Source of the DNA: Rhizobium rhododendri
GTDB taxonomy: Bacteria; Pseudomonadota; Alphaproteobacteria; Rhizobiales; Rhizobiaceae
DNA length: 64,000 nt
Assembly: GCF_007000325.2 (NCBI RefSeq)
Contig: NZ_CP117267.1
Span: 3,622,501 to 3,686,500 of the forward strand
Direction of reading: 5' to 3'
Notes under the pieces: generated by a model
Told to the model about the DNA's origin: nothing
What the model saw: the letters and a program-made list of their open reading frames with translations, nothing else
The model's database searches: none
Position numbers and translations under genes: made by a program
In this document: positions 1 through 8,922 of the stretch, piece by piece
Numbering within the stretch: position 1 is the stretch's first letter
How the letters are laid out: each line of letters begins with the position of its first letter

Positions 1-1
1 C

Positions 2-691
2 CTGCAAGGGGTCGAAGCAGACTCCGTCGTCGTGCCGATGGATTCAGTCGGAAACGGCTGCCTGCAGCGCGCCGTTGCCTGGGTTTCGGACTCGCCGATA
101 GGCTCAGGTGGATCTGCGCACCGGGGCGGTCGCCAGAGCCGTTTCGTCGATCACGGCCATCATGCCGCTATGCTGATGGAAAGTTTTCGCCGCGCAGGCG
201 GATATGAAGAGACGTTCACCCACAACGAGGACGCGGAATTCGATTGCAGGCTGCGCGCGCTCGGCGGCAAGATCTATCTCGATACCGATATCCGCATCGA
301 GTACCAGCCGCGAGCAACATTCGCCAAACTTGCCAGGCAGTATTTCAATTACGGCAAGGGTCGCTCCCGCACTGTTCGCCGTCACCCGACATCGTTCAAG
401 ATCCGCCAGTTCGCCGTTCCGGCTTTCATGAGTGCCTGCGCTGCGGCAATCGTTCTGAGCCCGCTGTTTCCACTGCTGCTGATGGTGCCGGCCTTCTATG
501 TCTTCGTACTGGCGGTGACCTCGGTTGCCATCGCCTTCAACAAGCGATCTGCCTGCGGCCTGCTGGCCGGGCCCGCCGCTTTTACAATGCATGCCTCATG
601 GGCACTTGGCTTCATCACCGGGATCCTGACGCTGCGGGAAACCCAGTGGCAGCCGGACAAGGCCTATCGTGGGCTGGGAGAAGCTGTTTGA
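2..691 (+). CDS. ExoA-like family 2 glycosyltransferase, C-terminal part (cut by window edge)
   Basis: The frame is open from base 2, so the 5' part of the gene lies outside the window. What remains is the C-terminal half of a GT-A (family 2) glycosyltransferase: an acidic HNEDAEFD motif typical of the acceptor/catalytic region, then two to three hydrophobic segments after the RQYFNYGKGR stretch. This arrangement resembles ExoA, which adds a sugar to the lipid-linked repeat unit of succinoglycan at the inner membrane. The stop TGA (689-691) overlaps the TTG start of the next gene, so the two are probably co-translated. The sugar donor and acceptor cannot be read from the sequence; the family is secure, the ExoA assignment is by resemblance. 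Confidence 0.8.
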   Translation: MQGVEADSVVVPMDSVGNGCLQRAVAWVSDSPIGSGGSAHRGGRQSRFVDHGHHAAMLMESFRRAGGYEETFTHNEDAEFDCRLRALGGKIYLDTDIRIEYQPRATFAKLARQYFNYGKGRSRTVRRHPTSFKIRQFAVPAFMSACAAAIVLSPLFPLLLMVPAFYVFVLAVTSVAIAFNKRSACGLLAGPAAFTMHASWALGFITGILTLRETQWQPDKAYRGLGEAV

Positions 692-1884
692 ATTCCGTGA
701 CGGAAAAAACGCCCGTGCGGGCCTTGCTGATCGACCCCTCGCTGTTCACGCCGGCCTACGACGCCGGATTGACGCGGGGTCTGCGCGCTGTCGGTGTCGC
801 GCCCTATTGGGCAGCGCGGCCGTTGCGCAAGGGGGAGCAATCCGAGATCACCGTCGCCGATATCGGCATTACATTCTATCGCGGCGTCGAAGCTATCCCC
901 GCGAAATGGAACAAGCTGCGCGGTCTGGCCAAAGGCCTGTCGCACATCGTCGATCTGGTTCGCTTGGTAACCCATGTCCACCGTCGCCGCCCGGCGGTCA
1001 TGCACGTGCAATGGGCCGTCCTGCCTTTGTTCGATGCCTTGGCGATGCGCCTTGTGCGCCGTGTTTGCCCGGTCATCATGACCGTCCACGACACGGTACC
1101 ATTCAATGGCGAGAAAATCTCCTTTCTGCAGAACTCTGGCTTCGATATGCCGATTGCTGCTGCGGACCACGTCATCGTCCACACTCGCGGCGCTCGCCAG
1201 AACCTGATTGCGCGCGGCATTGCCGAAGGTAAGGTCTCTATCGTCCCGCATGGCCCGCTGACGCTCAATGTCGAACCTGCTCCTCTTGCGCCGGGTGCAA
1301 TCCGCGATCCGCGCTGGACGTTCGTTATGTTCGGGCAGATCAAGCCCTACAAGGGCCTGGATGTGTTGGTCGAGGCGCTCGGTCAATTGCCGCCGACCCT
1401 CCGTCAGCGTGCCCGCGTGGTCATTGCCGGCGCCGCTCATATGGACATGGCGCCGATCAGCCAGCGTATTGCGGCCCTCGGTCTGGAGGATGTCGTCGAA
1501 TTGCGCCTTGGCCGGCTGGACGAAACCCAGATGGCGTCGCTTTTCGAGGAGGCCGACAGCTTCCTCTTTCCCTACCGACAGATCGATGCCAGCGGTGTCT
1601 ACTTTCTGCTAAAGCCGACCGGCAAATGGATGATCGCATCCGACGTCGGTATCTTTGCCGAAGACATGCAGGAGGCCAACGGCGCGCTGGTGCCACCGGC
1701 GGATGCCAATGCGCTTGCGGCAGCCCTTGCCGATGCCATCGAACGCCGTCCCGAGATCAGGATTACCGCCGGCGGCGATTGGACCAGCATCGGCGAGCGC
1801 ACCTTGGAAATTTATCACGAGGCGATGCGCCAGCGCGGCGCCGTCGTGGCTGGCCTGCCTTCGCCAGCCCGTTCCTCCCTCTAG
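688..1884 (+). CDS. GT4-type glycosyltransferase of the exopolysaccharide operon
   Basis: A 398-residue GT-B-fold glycosyltransferase. The C-terminal Rossmann half has the usual 'FGQIKPYKGLDVLVEAL' nucleotide-sugar segment and a later PYRQIDASG stretch where GT4 enzymes carry their donor-binding acid. I start it at TTG 688 because GGGAG (676-680) sits 7 nt upstream and the start overlaps the previous stop in a TTGA arrangement; GTG 697 is an alternative. It probably adds one sugar of the repeat unit on the cytoplasmic face of the membrane. No membrane segment or signal peptide is seen. Donor specificity is unknown. Confidence 0.8.
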   Translation: MNSVTEKTPVRALLIDPSLFTPAYDAGLTRGLRAVGVAPYWAARPLRKGEQSEITVADIGITFYRGVEAIPAKWNKLRGLAKGLSHIVDLVRLVTHVHRRRPAVMHVQWAVLPLFDALAMRLVRRVCPVIMTVHDTVPFNGEKISFLQNSGFDMPIAAADHVIVHTRGARQNLIARGIAEGKVSIVPHGPLTLNVEPAPLAPGAIRDPRWTFVMFGQIKPYKGLDVLVEALGQLPPTLRQRARVVIAGAAHMDMAPISQRIAALGLEDVVELRLGRLDETQMASLFEEADSFLFPYRQIDASGVYFLLKPTGKWMIASDVGIFAEDMQEANGALVPPADANALAAALADAIERRPEIRITAGGDWTSIGERTLEIYHEAMRQRGAVVAGLPSPARSSL

Positions 1885-1905
1885 TCCCAGAAGGGTTCTT
1901 CCCAC

Positions 1906-3021
1906 TTGCAGCAGCCCCAGAAGAAGCAAATCCAGGAAATTCAGGTGCTTCGCCTCGTGGCGTCGATGATGGTGCTGATCAGCCATCTCCAGCACGAAGT
2001 GATGGATCAGTCATTTGTCGATACGGCAAACTTCAAGCCATTCGATCCGGTCTTCTGGGCCGGCGGTGTCGACCTGTTCTTCATCATCAGCGGCTTCATT
2101 ATGTACCACCTGTCGCGCAACAGCTTCGGAAAGCCGGGCGCGCCGCTTCAGTTCATCCTGCGCCGCATCGTCCGTGTCGCGCCGCCCTATTGGTTCTTCA
2201 CCATCGCCATGCTCTGCGCCATGGTGGTGTTTGCAAGCTCGATCCGCTACGGCAGCCCGTCTCTCGAACAGATCGTCGGCTCGTTCCTCTTCATTCCGTT
2301 GCCTGATCCTTACGGCCACTTCTATCCGGTCCTGATCCTCGGCTGGACGCTGAATTTCGAGATGCTGTTCTATGTCGTCTTCGCGATAGGCCTTTTCTTC
2401 AGCAAGGGCTGGGGCATGACCTGGGTCATCGCGGCGCTCCTGGTACTCGGCGGCTTGCCGTATTTTCACGTTGTCCAAACGCCACCGTTTGCTTTCTGGG
2501 CCAATCCTATCGTCTTCGAGTTCTTGTTCGGCATCGCGCTGGCGCATCTGCGCGACCGCGGCGTCCGCCTCGGCGCGTTGGCCGGCTGGTCGCTGTTCGT
2601 CGCCGGCATGCTGCTGATGGTGGTCTTCAAGTCGACAGGCCTGACCGAACTCGGCGGTCTCTGGCGGCCGCTCTGGATGGGGCTTCCCGCCTTCGTCGCC
2701 TGCGCCGGACCTGCCTTGCTCGATGAAAAGCTCGACAACGCCCTGAAGCCGCTGATGCGCGTTCTGGTGTTTGGCGGCAATGCATCCTTCGCGCTTTACC
2801 TGTCGCATCCATTCTCGATCAACCTGGTGGCGCTTGTTGCACCGCGCATCGGCATCCACAGCCCCTGGCTTTACATCTTCGTCGCCGGTGGCTTTGCTAT
2901 GTTCGTGGCGGCCTTCGTCTACCTGTTGCTCGAACGGCCAATGACCGGCTGGCTGCACCGGCGCTTCTGGGGGCCGAAGGCGCTCAAGAGTTTCGACGTT
3001 CCGGCGGTGGGTCCAAGATGA
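1906..3021 (+). CDS. Membrane acyltransferase, family 3 (ExoZ/ExoH-like)
   Basis: A 371-residue multi-pass protein of the acyltransferase-3 (OafA/NodX/ExoZ) family. The N-terminus has the family pattern: a charged start, 'QVLRLVASMMVLISHLQHE' containing the conserved His, then GGVDLFFIISGF about 35 residues later. About ten hydrophobic segments follow. Such enzymes move acetyl or succinyl groups onto sugars of surface polysaccharides in the inner membrane. The start is TTG 1906 with AGAAGGG about 10 nt upstream. It is one of three acyl-transfer genes in this operon. Which acyl group and which sugar are unknown. Confidence 0.85.
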   Translation: MQQPQKKQIQEIQVLRLVASMMVLISHLQHEVMDQSFVDTANFKPFDPVFWAGGVDLFFIISGFIMYHLSRNSFGKPGAPLQFILRRIVRVAPPYWFFTIAMLCAMVVFASSIRYGSPSLEQIVGSFLFIPLPDPYGHFYPVLILGWTLNFEMLFYVVFAIGLFFSKGWGMTWVIAALLVLGGLPYFHVVQTPPFAFWANPIVFEFLFGIALAHLRDRGVRLGALAGWSLFVAGMLLMVVFKSTGLTELGGLWRPLWMGLPAFVACAGPALLDEKLDNALKPLMRVLVFGGNASFALYLSHPFSINLVALVAPRIGIHSPWLYIFVAGGFAMFVAAFVYLLLERPMTGWLHRRFWGPKALKSFDVPAVGPR

Positions 3022-3075
3022 CGTGCGCTCGCTATCTTCATACGGCCACGACCCACACGCTATCGGGAGCCATCC

Positions 3076-3999
3076 ATGACTAACGCCAAGGTCGCCATCA
3101 TCACGCCGTCCTATCGCAACGATTTCGAGAACGCCGTCGACCTCTGCCGGAGCATCGATACTTTCTGCCAGTTCGACTTCGAGCACCTGGTCATCGTGCC
3201 CCAAAGCGACATGAAGCTGTTCGCCTCGCTGCAAGGGCCGCGTCGCCGGGTCATGGCGCGCGAAAGCATCCTGCGGCCACACGGGTTCATCAGGCTTCCC
3301 GTGCCGACTATCATCAAGCTGCCATTCGGCAAGACGCTGCGCCTCCGCGAGCAGTATTATCTGCCCGGCGTCGGACGGATAAGCGGTTGGCTGGTGCAGC
3401 AGATCGTCAAGCTCTGCGCGGGCGATCTTACCAAGGCCGACGTCTTCATCTTTGCCGACAGCGATGTCTTCCTGGTACGCCCGTTCTCGCTCGAAGCGCT
3501 GCAAAGCGGTGGCCAGCTCATCCTGCAGCAGCATGTGAGGGGTCGCGATCTCGATACGCACCGGCTCTGGAGAAAGACGGCGCACGAGCTTCTCGGCGTC
3601 GGCAAGCCCCGGGAGACCGAGCATTTCAACTATATCGGCCAGCTGATCCCCTGGGATCGCGCTACCCTCGATGGGCTCATTAGACGCATCCAGTCGGCAA
3701 AGGGCCCGGACTGGCAGCGCGCCATCGCCAAGGCCAAGACCGTCTCGGAATACATTCTCTACGGCGAATACGTCGTCGAGATCGCCGCCGTCGCCGAACC
3801 GCGCCCGATCAAGGACATGAAGCTCGCAAACTCCGTCTGGTCGCCGGATGCCGTGATCGACGTCGAGGCGATCATTGCGGCCATGGAGCCGGAAAATATT
3901 GCCGTCCACATCCAATCGACGAACCCGCTGCCCATCGCGGAAAGACGTGCAGCCATCGCGACAATCAGCGGCCGGGTCCTGGATCCGCAAGTTGCCTAG
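3076..3999 (+). CDS. DUF6492-type protein, probable GT-A-fold transferase
   Basis: A 307-residue soluble protein beginning 'KVAIITPSYRNDFENA', the entry strand of a GT-A Rossmann fold, with a DSD motif in 'FADSDVFLVRPF' where metal-dependent glycosyltransferases hold DxD. It resembles the DUF6492 family found in rhizobial polysaccharide clusters. There is no signal peptide or membrane segment. ATG 3076 has GGGAG about 6 nt upstream. Its place between acyltransferase genes, on the same strand and closely spaced, points to exopolysaccharide synthesis; a role as a glycosyltransferase is inference and no substrate is known. Confidence 0.65.
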   Translation: MTNAKVAIITPSYRNDFENAVDLCRSIDTFCQFDFEHLVIVPQSDMKLFASLQGPRRRVMARESILRPHGFIRLPVPTIIKLPFGKTLRLREQYYLPGVGRISGWLVQQIVKLCAGDLTKADVFIFADSDVFLVRPFSLEALQSGGQLILQQHVRGRDLDTHRLWRKTAHELLGVGKPRETEHFNYIGQLIPWDRATLDGLIRRIQSAKGPDWQRAIAKAKTVSEYILYGEYVVEIAAVAEPRPIKDMKLANSVWSPDAVIDVEAIIAAMEPENIAVHIQSTNPLPIAERRAAIATISGRVLDPQVA

Positions 4000-4014
4000 T
4001 TTCAAGGAAACAGC

Positions 4015-4668
4015 ATGAACCGATCCCGCAAGATTCTCGCCATGCTCATCTCGCGCTTGCCTCACAAGGCTTTGCGCGCGGGAGCATACCGTATGCTGAT
4101 GGGTTACAGCCTGGGCCGGGGGGCAAGCATCGGCTTCGGCGTGATCATCGCTGTCGACCGCTTTTCTTGCGGACCCGATGTCATCATTCGCCGCGGCACA
4201 AGCTTCGTGGGCCCCATTTCGGTGACGCTTGGCGAAGGCACGTTTATCGGCCGGTGGAACCGCTTCGAATGCGGTGACGCCGCTGCCGATCCGCGCCAGG
4301 CGCATATGGGCTATGCCCGCAGCTTCGAGACCGGGCGCGATTGCCTGATCAACGAAAGCCACCTGTTCGATATTCTTGGCAGCATCTCCATCGGCGACGG
4401 CACCTGGGTCGCAGGCTTTGCCTCGCAATTCCTGACGCACGGCGCGGGCACGATGAACCGTGACATCGTCATCGGCGAAAAGAGTTTCCTCGGCACCGCC
4501 GTACGCTTCGCCCCAGGCAGCGGTGTGGCCGACCGGGTGATCGTCGGCATGGGTGCGGTGGTCACGAAAAGACTTCCGGAGAGCGACGTCATTGTCGGCG
4601 GCTTGCCGGCCAAGGTGCTGCGCGTGCGCAGCGATGCCGATGTCTATTCATTCGAGCGGACGTGGTGA
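4015..4668 (+). CDS. Hexapeptide-repeat (left-handed beta-helix) acyltransferase
   Basis: A 217-residue cytosolic protein with repeated [LIV]-G-x4 hexapeptide turns through its middle and C-terminus (SIGFGVIIAVD, TLGEGTFIGRW, SIGDGTWVAGF, VIGEKSFLGTA, IVGMGAVVTK), ending in the usual 'VIVGGLPAKVLR'. These repeats form the left-handed beta-helix of CysE/WcaF/LacA-type O-acetyltransferases, which use acetyl-CoA. It starts 15 nt after the preceding stop with AAGGAA in the gap. It probably acetylates a sugar of the polymer or its precursor. The N-terminal 35 residues are basic with no strong motif. Confidence 0.8.
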   Translation: MNRSRKILAMLISRLPHKALRAGAYRMLMGYSLGRGASIGFGVIIAVDRFSCGPDVIIRRGTSFVGPISVTLGEGTFIGRWNRFECGDAAADPRQAHMGYARSFETGRDCLINESHLFDILGSISIGDGTWVAGFASQFLTHGAGTMNRDIVIGEKSFLGTAVRFAPGSGVADRVIVGMGAVVTKRLPESDVIVGGLPAKVLRVRSDADVYSFERTW

Positions 4669-4725
4669 GGGTAAGCGCTCGATCGTGAGATCGGGCCCTG
4701 GGCAACGTCAAGGAACGAGTGCGGA

Positions 4726-6600
4726 ATGAGCAATGTGAAATATCGCGGCGATATCGATGGCCTGCGTGCCGTCGCTGTCTTGTCGGTGATCCTCTACCAT
4801 TTTCAGTCAGGTATTTTTCGCGGCGGTTTTGTCGGGGTCGATGTATTCTTCGTCATCTCCGGCTATCTGATCACCAGCATCATCAGCCGCGAGATGCTGG
4901 CCGGCCAGTTCTCCTTCATCAAATTCTATGAGCGGCGCGTACGGCGCATCTTTCCTGCGCTTGCCTTCATGCTGGTGGCGTCGGCCGTCGCCGCCTTCGT
5001 GCTGCTTTACCCGTCGGAACTGATCGACTACTCGAAAAGCATCATTTCGACGCTGACCTTCACTTCCAACTTCTACTTCTACGGTTTTCGCGGCTATTTC
5101 CTCAGCGATGTCGAGACCAAGCCGCTGCTGCACACCTGGTCGCTGGCTGTCGAAGAGCAATATTACATTTTCTTTCCGCTGCTCCTGCTCGGCCTCTATC
5201 GCTTCCTGCCGCGTTTCGTCACTGCAGCTATCGCCGTCATGGCTGTCCTTTCCTTCGGCCTCGCGCTCTGGCTGATGCACACGCAGCAGCCAGCGGCCTT
5301 CTATTTCTCTCCGCCGCGATTTTGGGAGATGCTGGCCGGTTCGCTGCTGGCGCTGGCAAAGATCCCCGTCTTTCCGCAGCGCATCCTGCGCGAGGGTGCC
5401 GGCGCGGCGGGTCTGTTTCTGATCCTTGCCGCCGGTCTCCTCTACAAGCCGACGACGGCCTTTCCGGGCATGACAGCCCTTGCTCCGGTGCTCGGGGCGA
5501 CGCTGGTCATCTATTCCGGCTCCGGTCCGGCAACCCTTGTCAGCCGGCTCCTGTCGCTCAGGCCGATCGTCTTCATCGGCCTGCTCTCCTATTCGCTCTA
5601 TCTCTGGCACTGGCCGGTTGCCGTCTTCTATCATCTGTTTGTCGAGAGGCCGCTCGAGCCTAAGGACATTGTCATCGTCGCGCCAATTACGGCGGTTCTT
5701 TCCTATGTGTCCTGGCGTTTCGTCGAGCAGCCTGCCCGTGATCGTGTTGCCGTGCCGCCAAGGCGGCTGTGGATCGCGAATTTCGCGATTTCGGCGCTCG
5801 GTATCGTCTTCGGCCTCTGGTGCATCGTGGCGTCCGGCCTGCCGCTGCGCTTTTCGCCCGAGGTCGACCGGCTGGCGACCTACCTGCAATATGATGACCG
5901 TGCTGCCTACCGCCGTGGTACCTGTTTCCTCGATGGCGAATTGCAGACGCCGGCCGATTACGACACGCAGTCCTGCCTTCGCTTTTCGGACACAAAGCCG
6001 AATTACGTTCTGATCGGTGACAGCCACGGTGCCCACTGGTGGAGCGGTCTCAGCAAGACGATGACCGACGTCAATCTGATGCAAGCGACGTCGTCGGGCT
6101 GCAAGCCGCTGATCTCGGGCAACGGGCTTAAAAATTGTCGCGCCTTTATGGAAGGTATCTATGACACGCTCGGCAAACAGCATCCTCAGGCCGTGATCAT
6201 CTCGGCACGCTGGGTGGCAACCGACCTGCCGGACCTGCTTGCGACCATAGATCGGCTCAAGTCTTTCGGCAGCCGGGTCTACGTTCTCGGGCCGATCCCG
6301 GAATACAAGATCGGACTGGCGCGCCTTCTGACCACGCAGGCGCTCTGGGGATCGGCAGACCTTGCCCAGGAGAGGCGGGTGCCCGCCATGAAGACTATCG
6401 ACGAACAGTTCGCCACTGCTCTGAAGACAACAGGTGCGACCTACGTTTCGATTTATGACCTGCTCTGCCCGCCCGGCACAGCCACATGTCAGACGACCAC
6501 CGACTCCGGCGTGCCGATGCAGTGGGACTATGGCCATCTGACTGCGTCGGGATCCGTTGTCCTTGCCCGCCGTGTTGCACCGGAATTGATGCCTCACTGA
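4726..6600 (+). CDS. Acyltransferase-3 fused to a periplasmic SGNH domain (OafA-type)
   Basis: A 624-residue two-domain O-acyltransferase. Residues 1-340 are the membrane acyltransferase-3 domain, with 'DIDGLRAVAVLSVILYH' (His25) and GVDVFFVISGYL. Residues about 420-620 are an SGNH hydrolase-like domain with GDSHG (Ser433) and the Asp601-x-x-His604 pair before the C-terminus. In OafA-like enzymes the membrane part brings the acyl group across the membrane and the SGNH part places it on the sugar. GGAACGAG precedes ATG 4726 by about 6 nt. The catalytic residues are all present. It adds a further, periplasmic acylation step to this cluster. Confidence 0.87.
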   Translation: MSNVKYRGDIDGLRAVAVLSVILYHFQSGIFRGGFVGVDVFFVISGYLITSIISREMLAGQFSFIKFYERRVRRIFPALAFMLVASAVAAFVLLYPSELIDYSKSIISTLTFTSNFYFYGFRGYFLSDVETKPLLHTWSLAVEEQYYIFFPLLLLGLYRFLPRFVTAAIAVMAVLSFGLALWLMHTQQPAAFYFSPPRFWEMLAGSLLALAKIPVFPQRILREGAGAAGLFLILAAGLLYKPTTAFPGMTALAPVLGATLVIYSGSGPATLVSRLLSLRPIVFIGLLSYSLYLWHWPVAVFYHLFVERPLEPKDIVIVAPITAVLSYVSWRFVEQPARDRVAVPPRRLWIANFAISALGIVFGLWCIVASGLPLRFSPEVDRLATYLQYDDRAAYRRGTCFLDGELQTPADYDTQSCLRFSDTKPNYVLIGDSHGAHWWSGLSKTMTDVNLMQATSSGCKPLISGNGLKNCRAFMEGIYDTLGKQHPQAVIISARWVATDLPDLLATIDRLKSFGSRVYVLGPIPEYKIGLARLLTTQALWGSADLAQERRVPAMKTIDEQFATALKTTGATYVSIYDLLCPPGTATCQTTTDSGVPMQWDYGHLTASGSVVLARRVAPELMPH

Positions 6601-6626
6601 AGTCGAAAATCATCGAGGATTACCCC

Positions 6627-7574
6627 ATGAGCCACAGCCCTCTGAAAGCTTTCGCCACCGGTCTGCTCTTCGTCTCTTTTGGCGCCCAGGCCTGGGCCGC
6701 GGAGGAGACGATAACTTTGCCCGTTTCCTCAAAGCCGGCGACCGCGACATGCCAGCCGGCGACCGCCACCGGCGACGTGCCGGACGTGCACCTCACCCGC
6801 ACCTTCTTCGACAATTTCGACAAGCTGGACCTTTCCGACAAGAAATGGACGCCGCACTACGATGGCGACTACAGCTGGATGACAAAGCGCACGTTGCAGG
6901 GCAACAAGGAGCAGGAAATCTACGTCGATCCGGGCTACAAGGGGCAGGGACAGAAGCCGGTCGGTATCAATCCCTTCAAGATCAAGGACGGCGTGCTCTC
7001 GATCATAGGCGACCGTACCCCCGATCAGTTCAAGCAGGCGCTCTACAATTACCAGTTCACTTCGGGTGTGCTGACGACCCGCCAGTCGTTCTCCCAGACC
7101 TACGGCTATTTCGAAATGCGCGCCAAGATCCCGGCTGGCAAGGGGCTCTGGCCGGCCTTCTGGCTGCTGCCGACCGACAAGAACAAATGGCCGCCTGAGC
7201 TGGATATTCTCGAGGTTGTCGGCCAGCAGTCCGACAAGATGGTGATGACCGCCCACTGGAAGGCCGGCGGTACCGGCGCCTATCAGCATTCCGGCTGCCG
7301 TGTGCCTTTTGCGCAGGCGACCACGGGTTTCCATACCTTCGGTGTGCTCTGGCAGCCGGATCGCCTGACCTGGTATATCGATCGCAAGCCCGTACAGGTC
7401 CTGACAACACCACCCGGCTATGACATACCGATGTACATGATCGTCAACCTGGCAATCGGCGGCAAGATGGTCGGTGTGGCGGATGCGGAAACGCCGCTGC
7501 CTGCCGCCTTCCAGATCGACAAGATTGCTGCCTACCAGATCGACGGGTTGCCACACCCGGGAGCAAGTAAATGA
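6627..7574 (+). CDS. Secreted GH16 endo-beta-glycanase (ExoK-like)
   Basis: A 315-residue family 16 glycoside hydrolase. The N-terminal 24 residues form a signal peptide ending AWA, so it is exported. The catalytic motif ELDILE (nucleophile Glu191, Asp193, acid/base Glu196) is intact, preceded by the aromatic substrate strand 'GLWPAFWLLP'. GH16 enzymes of this kind (ExoK, ExsH, PlyA) cut beta-glucan backbones of rhizobial exopolysaccharide and set its chain length. ATG 6627 follows GAGGAT by about 7 nt; an in-frame reading further upstream lies over the previous gene and lacks a signal peptide. Its stop overlaps the polymerase start by 4 bp, coupling chain growth and trimming. Confidence 0.88.
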   Translation: MSHSPLKAFATGLLFVSFGAQAWAAEETITLPVSSKPATATCQPATATGDVPDVHLTRTFFDNFDKLDLSDKKWTPHYDGDYSWMTKRTLQGNKEQEIYVDPGYKGQGQKPVGINPFKIKDGVLSIIGDRTPDQFKQALYNYQFTSGVLTTRQSFSQTYGYFEMRAKIPAGKGLWPAFWLLPTDKNKWPPELDILEVVGQQSDKMVMTAHWKAGGTGAYQHSGCRVPFAQATTGFHTFGVLWQPDRLTWYIDRKPVQVLTTPPGYDIPMYMIVNLAIGGKMVGVADAETPLPAAFQIDKIAAYQIDGLPHPGASK

Positions 7575-8902
7575 CGCAGGCCTACATGGCTGAAGACGTC
7601 TACACACCGGTCTCGATGAAAGAGCGCGACTTGCCCGTGCTGGTAAGGCTCGGGCTGGTCGTGCTGCTCGTTCTCTGCCTGATCCAGTTCTCCGGTGCCT
7701 GGTACTGGGGCGGGGTGGATCTGACGCAGGAAGACCTGGAGGGCGTCCAGCCCTTCGGCGTGCCCTTCCGCTATGGTGTCTGGTTGTCGATCAGCATCGC
7801 CATCTTCTATTATTTCACCTCCCATTCCTACAAAGCTGTCGGCACGGCACTGATGCCGTTCCTGCCTTTTGTCGGTATGGGGATGATCTCCGGCATCCAG
7901 GGCTACTCGTTCATCAACTCGTTTCGCATCGAGATCTTCTGGCTGTTGATGGCGCTCAGCGGCACCATTATCGGCCTGCTCTTGCCTGCCAACCTCATGG
8001 CCCGGGTGATGTCACGCTATCTGACCGTAATCCTCATCCTGTCGATCGTGCTGGTCATCGCTGTCCCGAAAGCCGGCACGGAGGTCTACGGCGGCGCCAG
8101 CGTCTGGAAGGGAGCGTTCCAGCAGAAGAACTATCTCGGCGCCCTTGCCATGTGGGCCGCCGTCTTCGCCTTTTTCTTCTCGAAGGCCGTCGGCCGCTGG
8201 AAAAGCCTGCTGTTGTTTCTGGTTGCCGCCATCTGCCTAGTCGGCTCGGACTCGAAGGGGTCGCTTGCCGTCGCCTTTGCCGCCATCGGTTACTATGTGC
8301 TGCTGATGTCCATGTCGAGGTCGCGGCTGTCGCCCTTTATCGGATCGGCGGCGCTGATCGGCACGGTCCTGCTGCTGGCGGTGGGCGTCTATTTCCTTTG
8401 GGTCCCGATTACCGGCGCATTCGGTCGCGATGCCACGCTGACGGGACGAACGGATATCTGGATGGCCTATCTCGCCCGCGTGGTAGACCACTGGTTCCTG
8501 GGGCAAGGTCCCGGGGCCTTTACCTCCGTGTCTCCGGTGACGGAAGACCTGTTCTACCAACTGGCCGCGCTTGGCTCCATTCGCCAGCCGCATAACATTT
8601 TCATCGCAGTAGTCGGCGACGGCGGCGTGGTCGGGCTGTTTCTGTTCGTGTCCGCGCTCTTTTACGTAGCTTTCGTCCTGCCGTTCCAGAAAAGGACCTT
8701 CGAGGCGCGGCTCTGCGCAATCGGCGCCTTTCTCATCATCGTCGGCGGCATGGTGGAGGGCCGTGTCGGATACAATGCCAGCCTCGACAGCTTCTTCCTC
8801 TCGCTGCTGCTTGCCGCCAGGGTCCGGGCAGAGCGTGCAGTATTGCGGCGCCAGCGGCAATCCCAGGTCGCGACCGACGAGGATGCCCTGCTGGCGCCGT
8901 AA
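7571..8902 (+). CDS. ExoQ/O-antigen-ligase-like polysaccharide polymerase
   Basis: A 443-residue integral membrane protein with about ten to twelve hydrophobic segments and a large loop before the last third, where the 'GRTDIWMAYLARVVDHWFLGQGPGAF' region carries the RTxIW and G-x-G-x features of the O-antigen ligase/polymerase (Wzy, ExoQ) family. It probably joins repeat units at the periplasmic face of the inner membrane. ATG 7571 overlaps the GH16 stop in ATGA. It is the last gene of the operon; 20 bp later lies the stop of the oppositely oriented sugar permease. ExoQ homology is inferred from topology, motif and neighbours. Confidence 0.8.
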   Translation: MTQAYMAEDVYTPVSMKERDLPVLVRLGLVVLLVLCLIQFSGAWYWGGVDLTQEDLEGVQPFGVPFRYGVWLSISIAIFYYFTSHSYKAVGTALMPFLPFVGMGMISGIQGYSFINSFRIEIFWLLMALSGTIIGLLLPANLMARVMSRYLTVILILSIVLVIAVPKAGTEVYGGASVWKGAFQQKNYLGALAMWAAVFAFFFSKAVGRWKSLLLFLVAAICLVGSDSKGSLAVAFAAIGYYVLLMSMSRSRLSPFIGSAALIGTVLLLAVGVYFLWVPITGAFGRDATLTGRTDIWMAYLARVVDHWFLGQGPGAFTSVSPVTEDLFYQLAALGSIRQPHNIFIAVVGDGGVVGLFLFVSALFYVAFVLPFQKRTFEARLCAIGAFLIIVGGMVEGRVGYNASLDSFFLSLLLAARVRAERAVLRRQRQSQVATDEDALLAP

Positions 8903-8922
8903 GTCTCAGGACGGCCCGGGAA

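Noticed and set aside
2011..4440. An open - strand frame of about 800 codons across the polysaccharide genes
   Set aside because: It is antisense to two well-supported genes and to part of a third, has low-complexity charged composition typical of the complement of GC-rich coding DNA, and shows no family motif or ribosome site.
4807..6597. A - strand frame of about 600 codons inside the SGNH acyltransferase gene
   Set aside because: Antisense shadow of a gene with intact catalytic residues; composition is artefactual.
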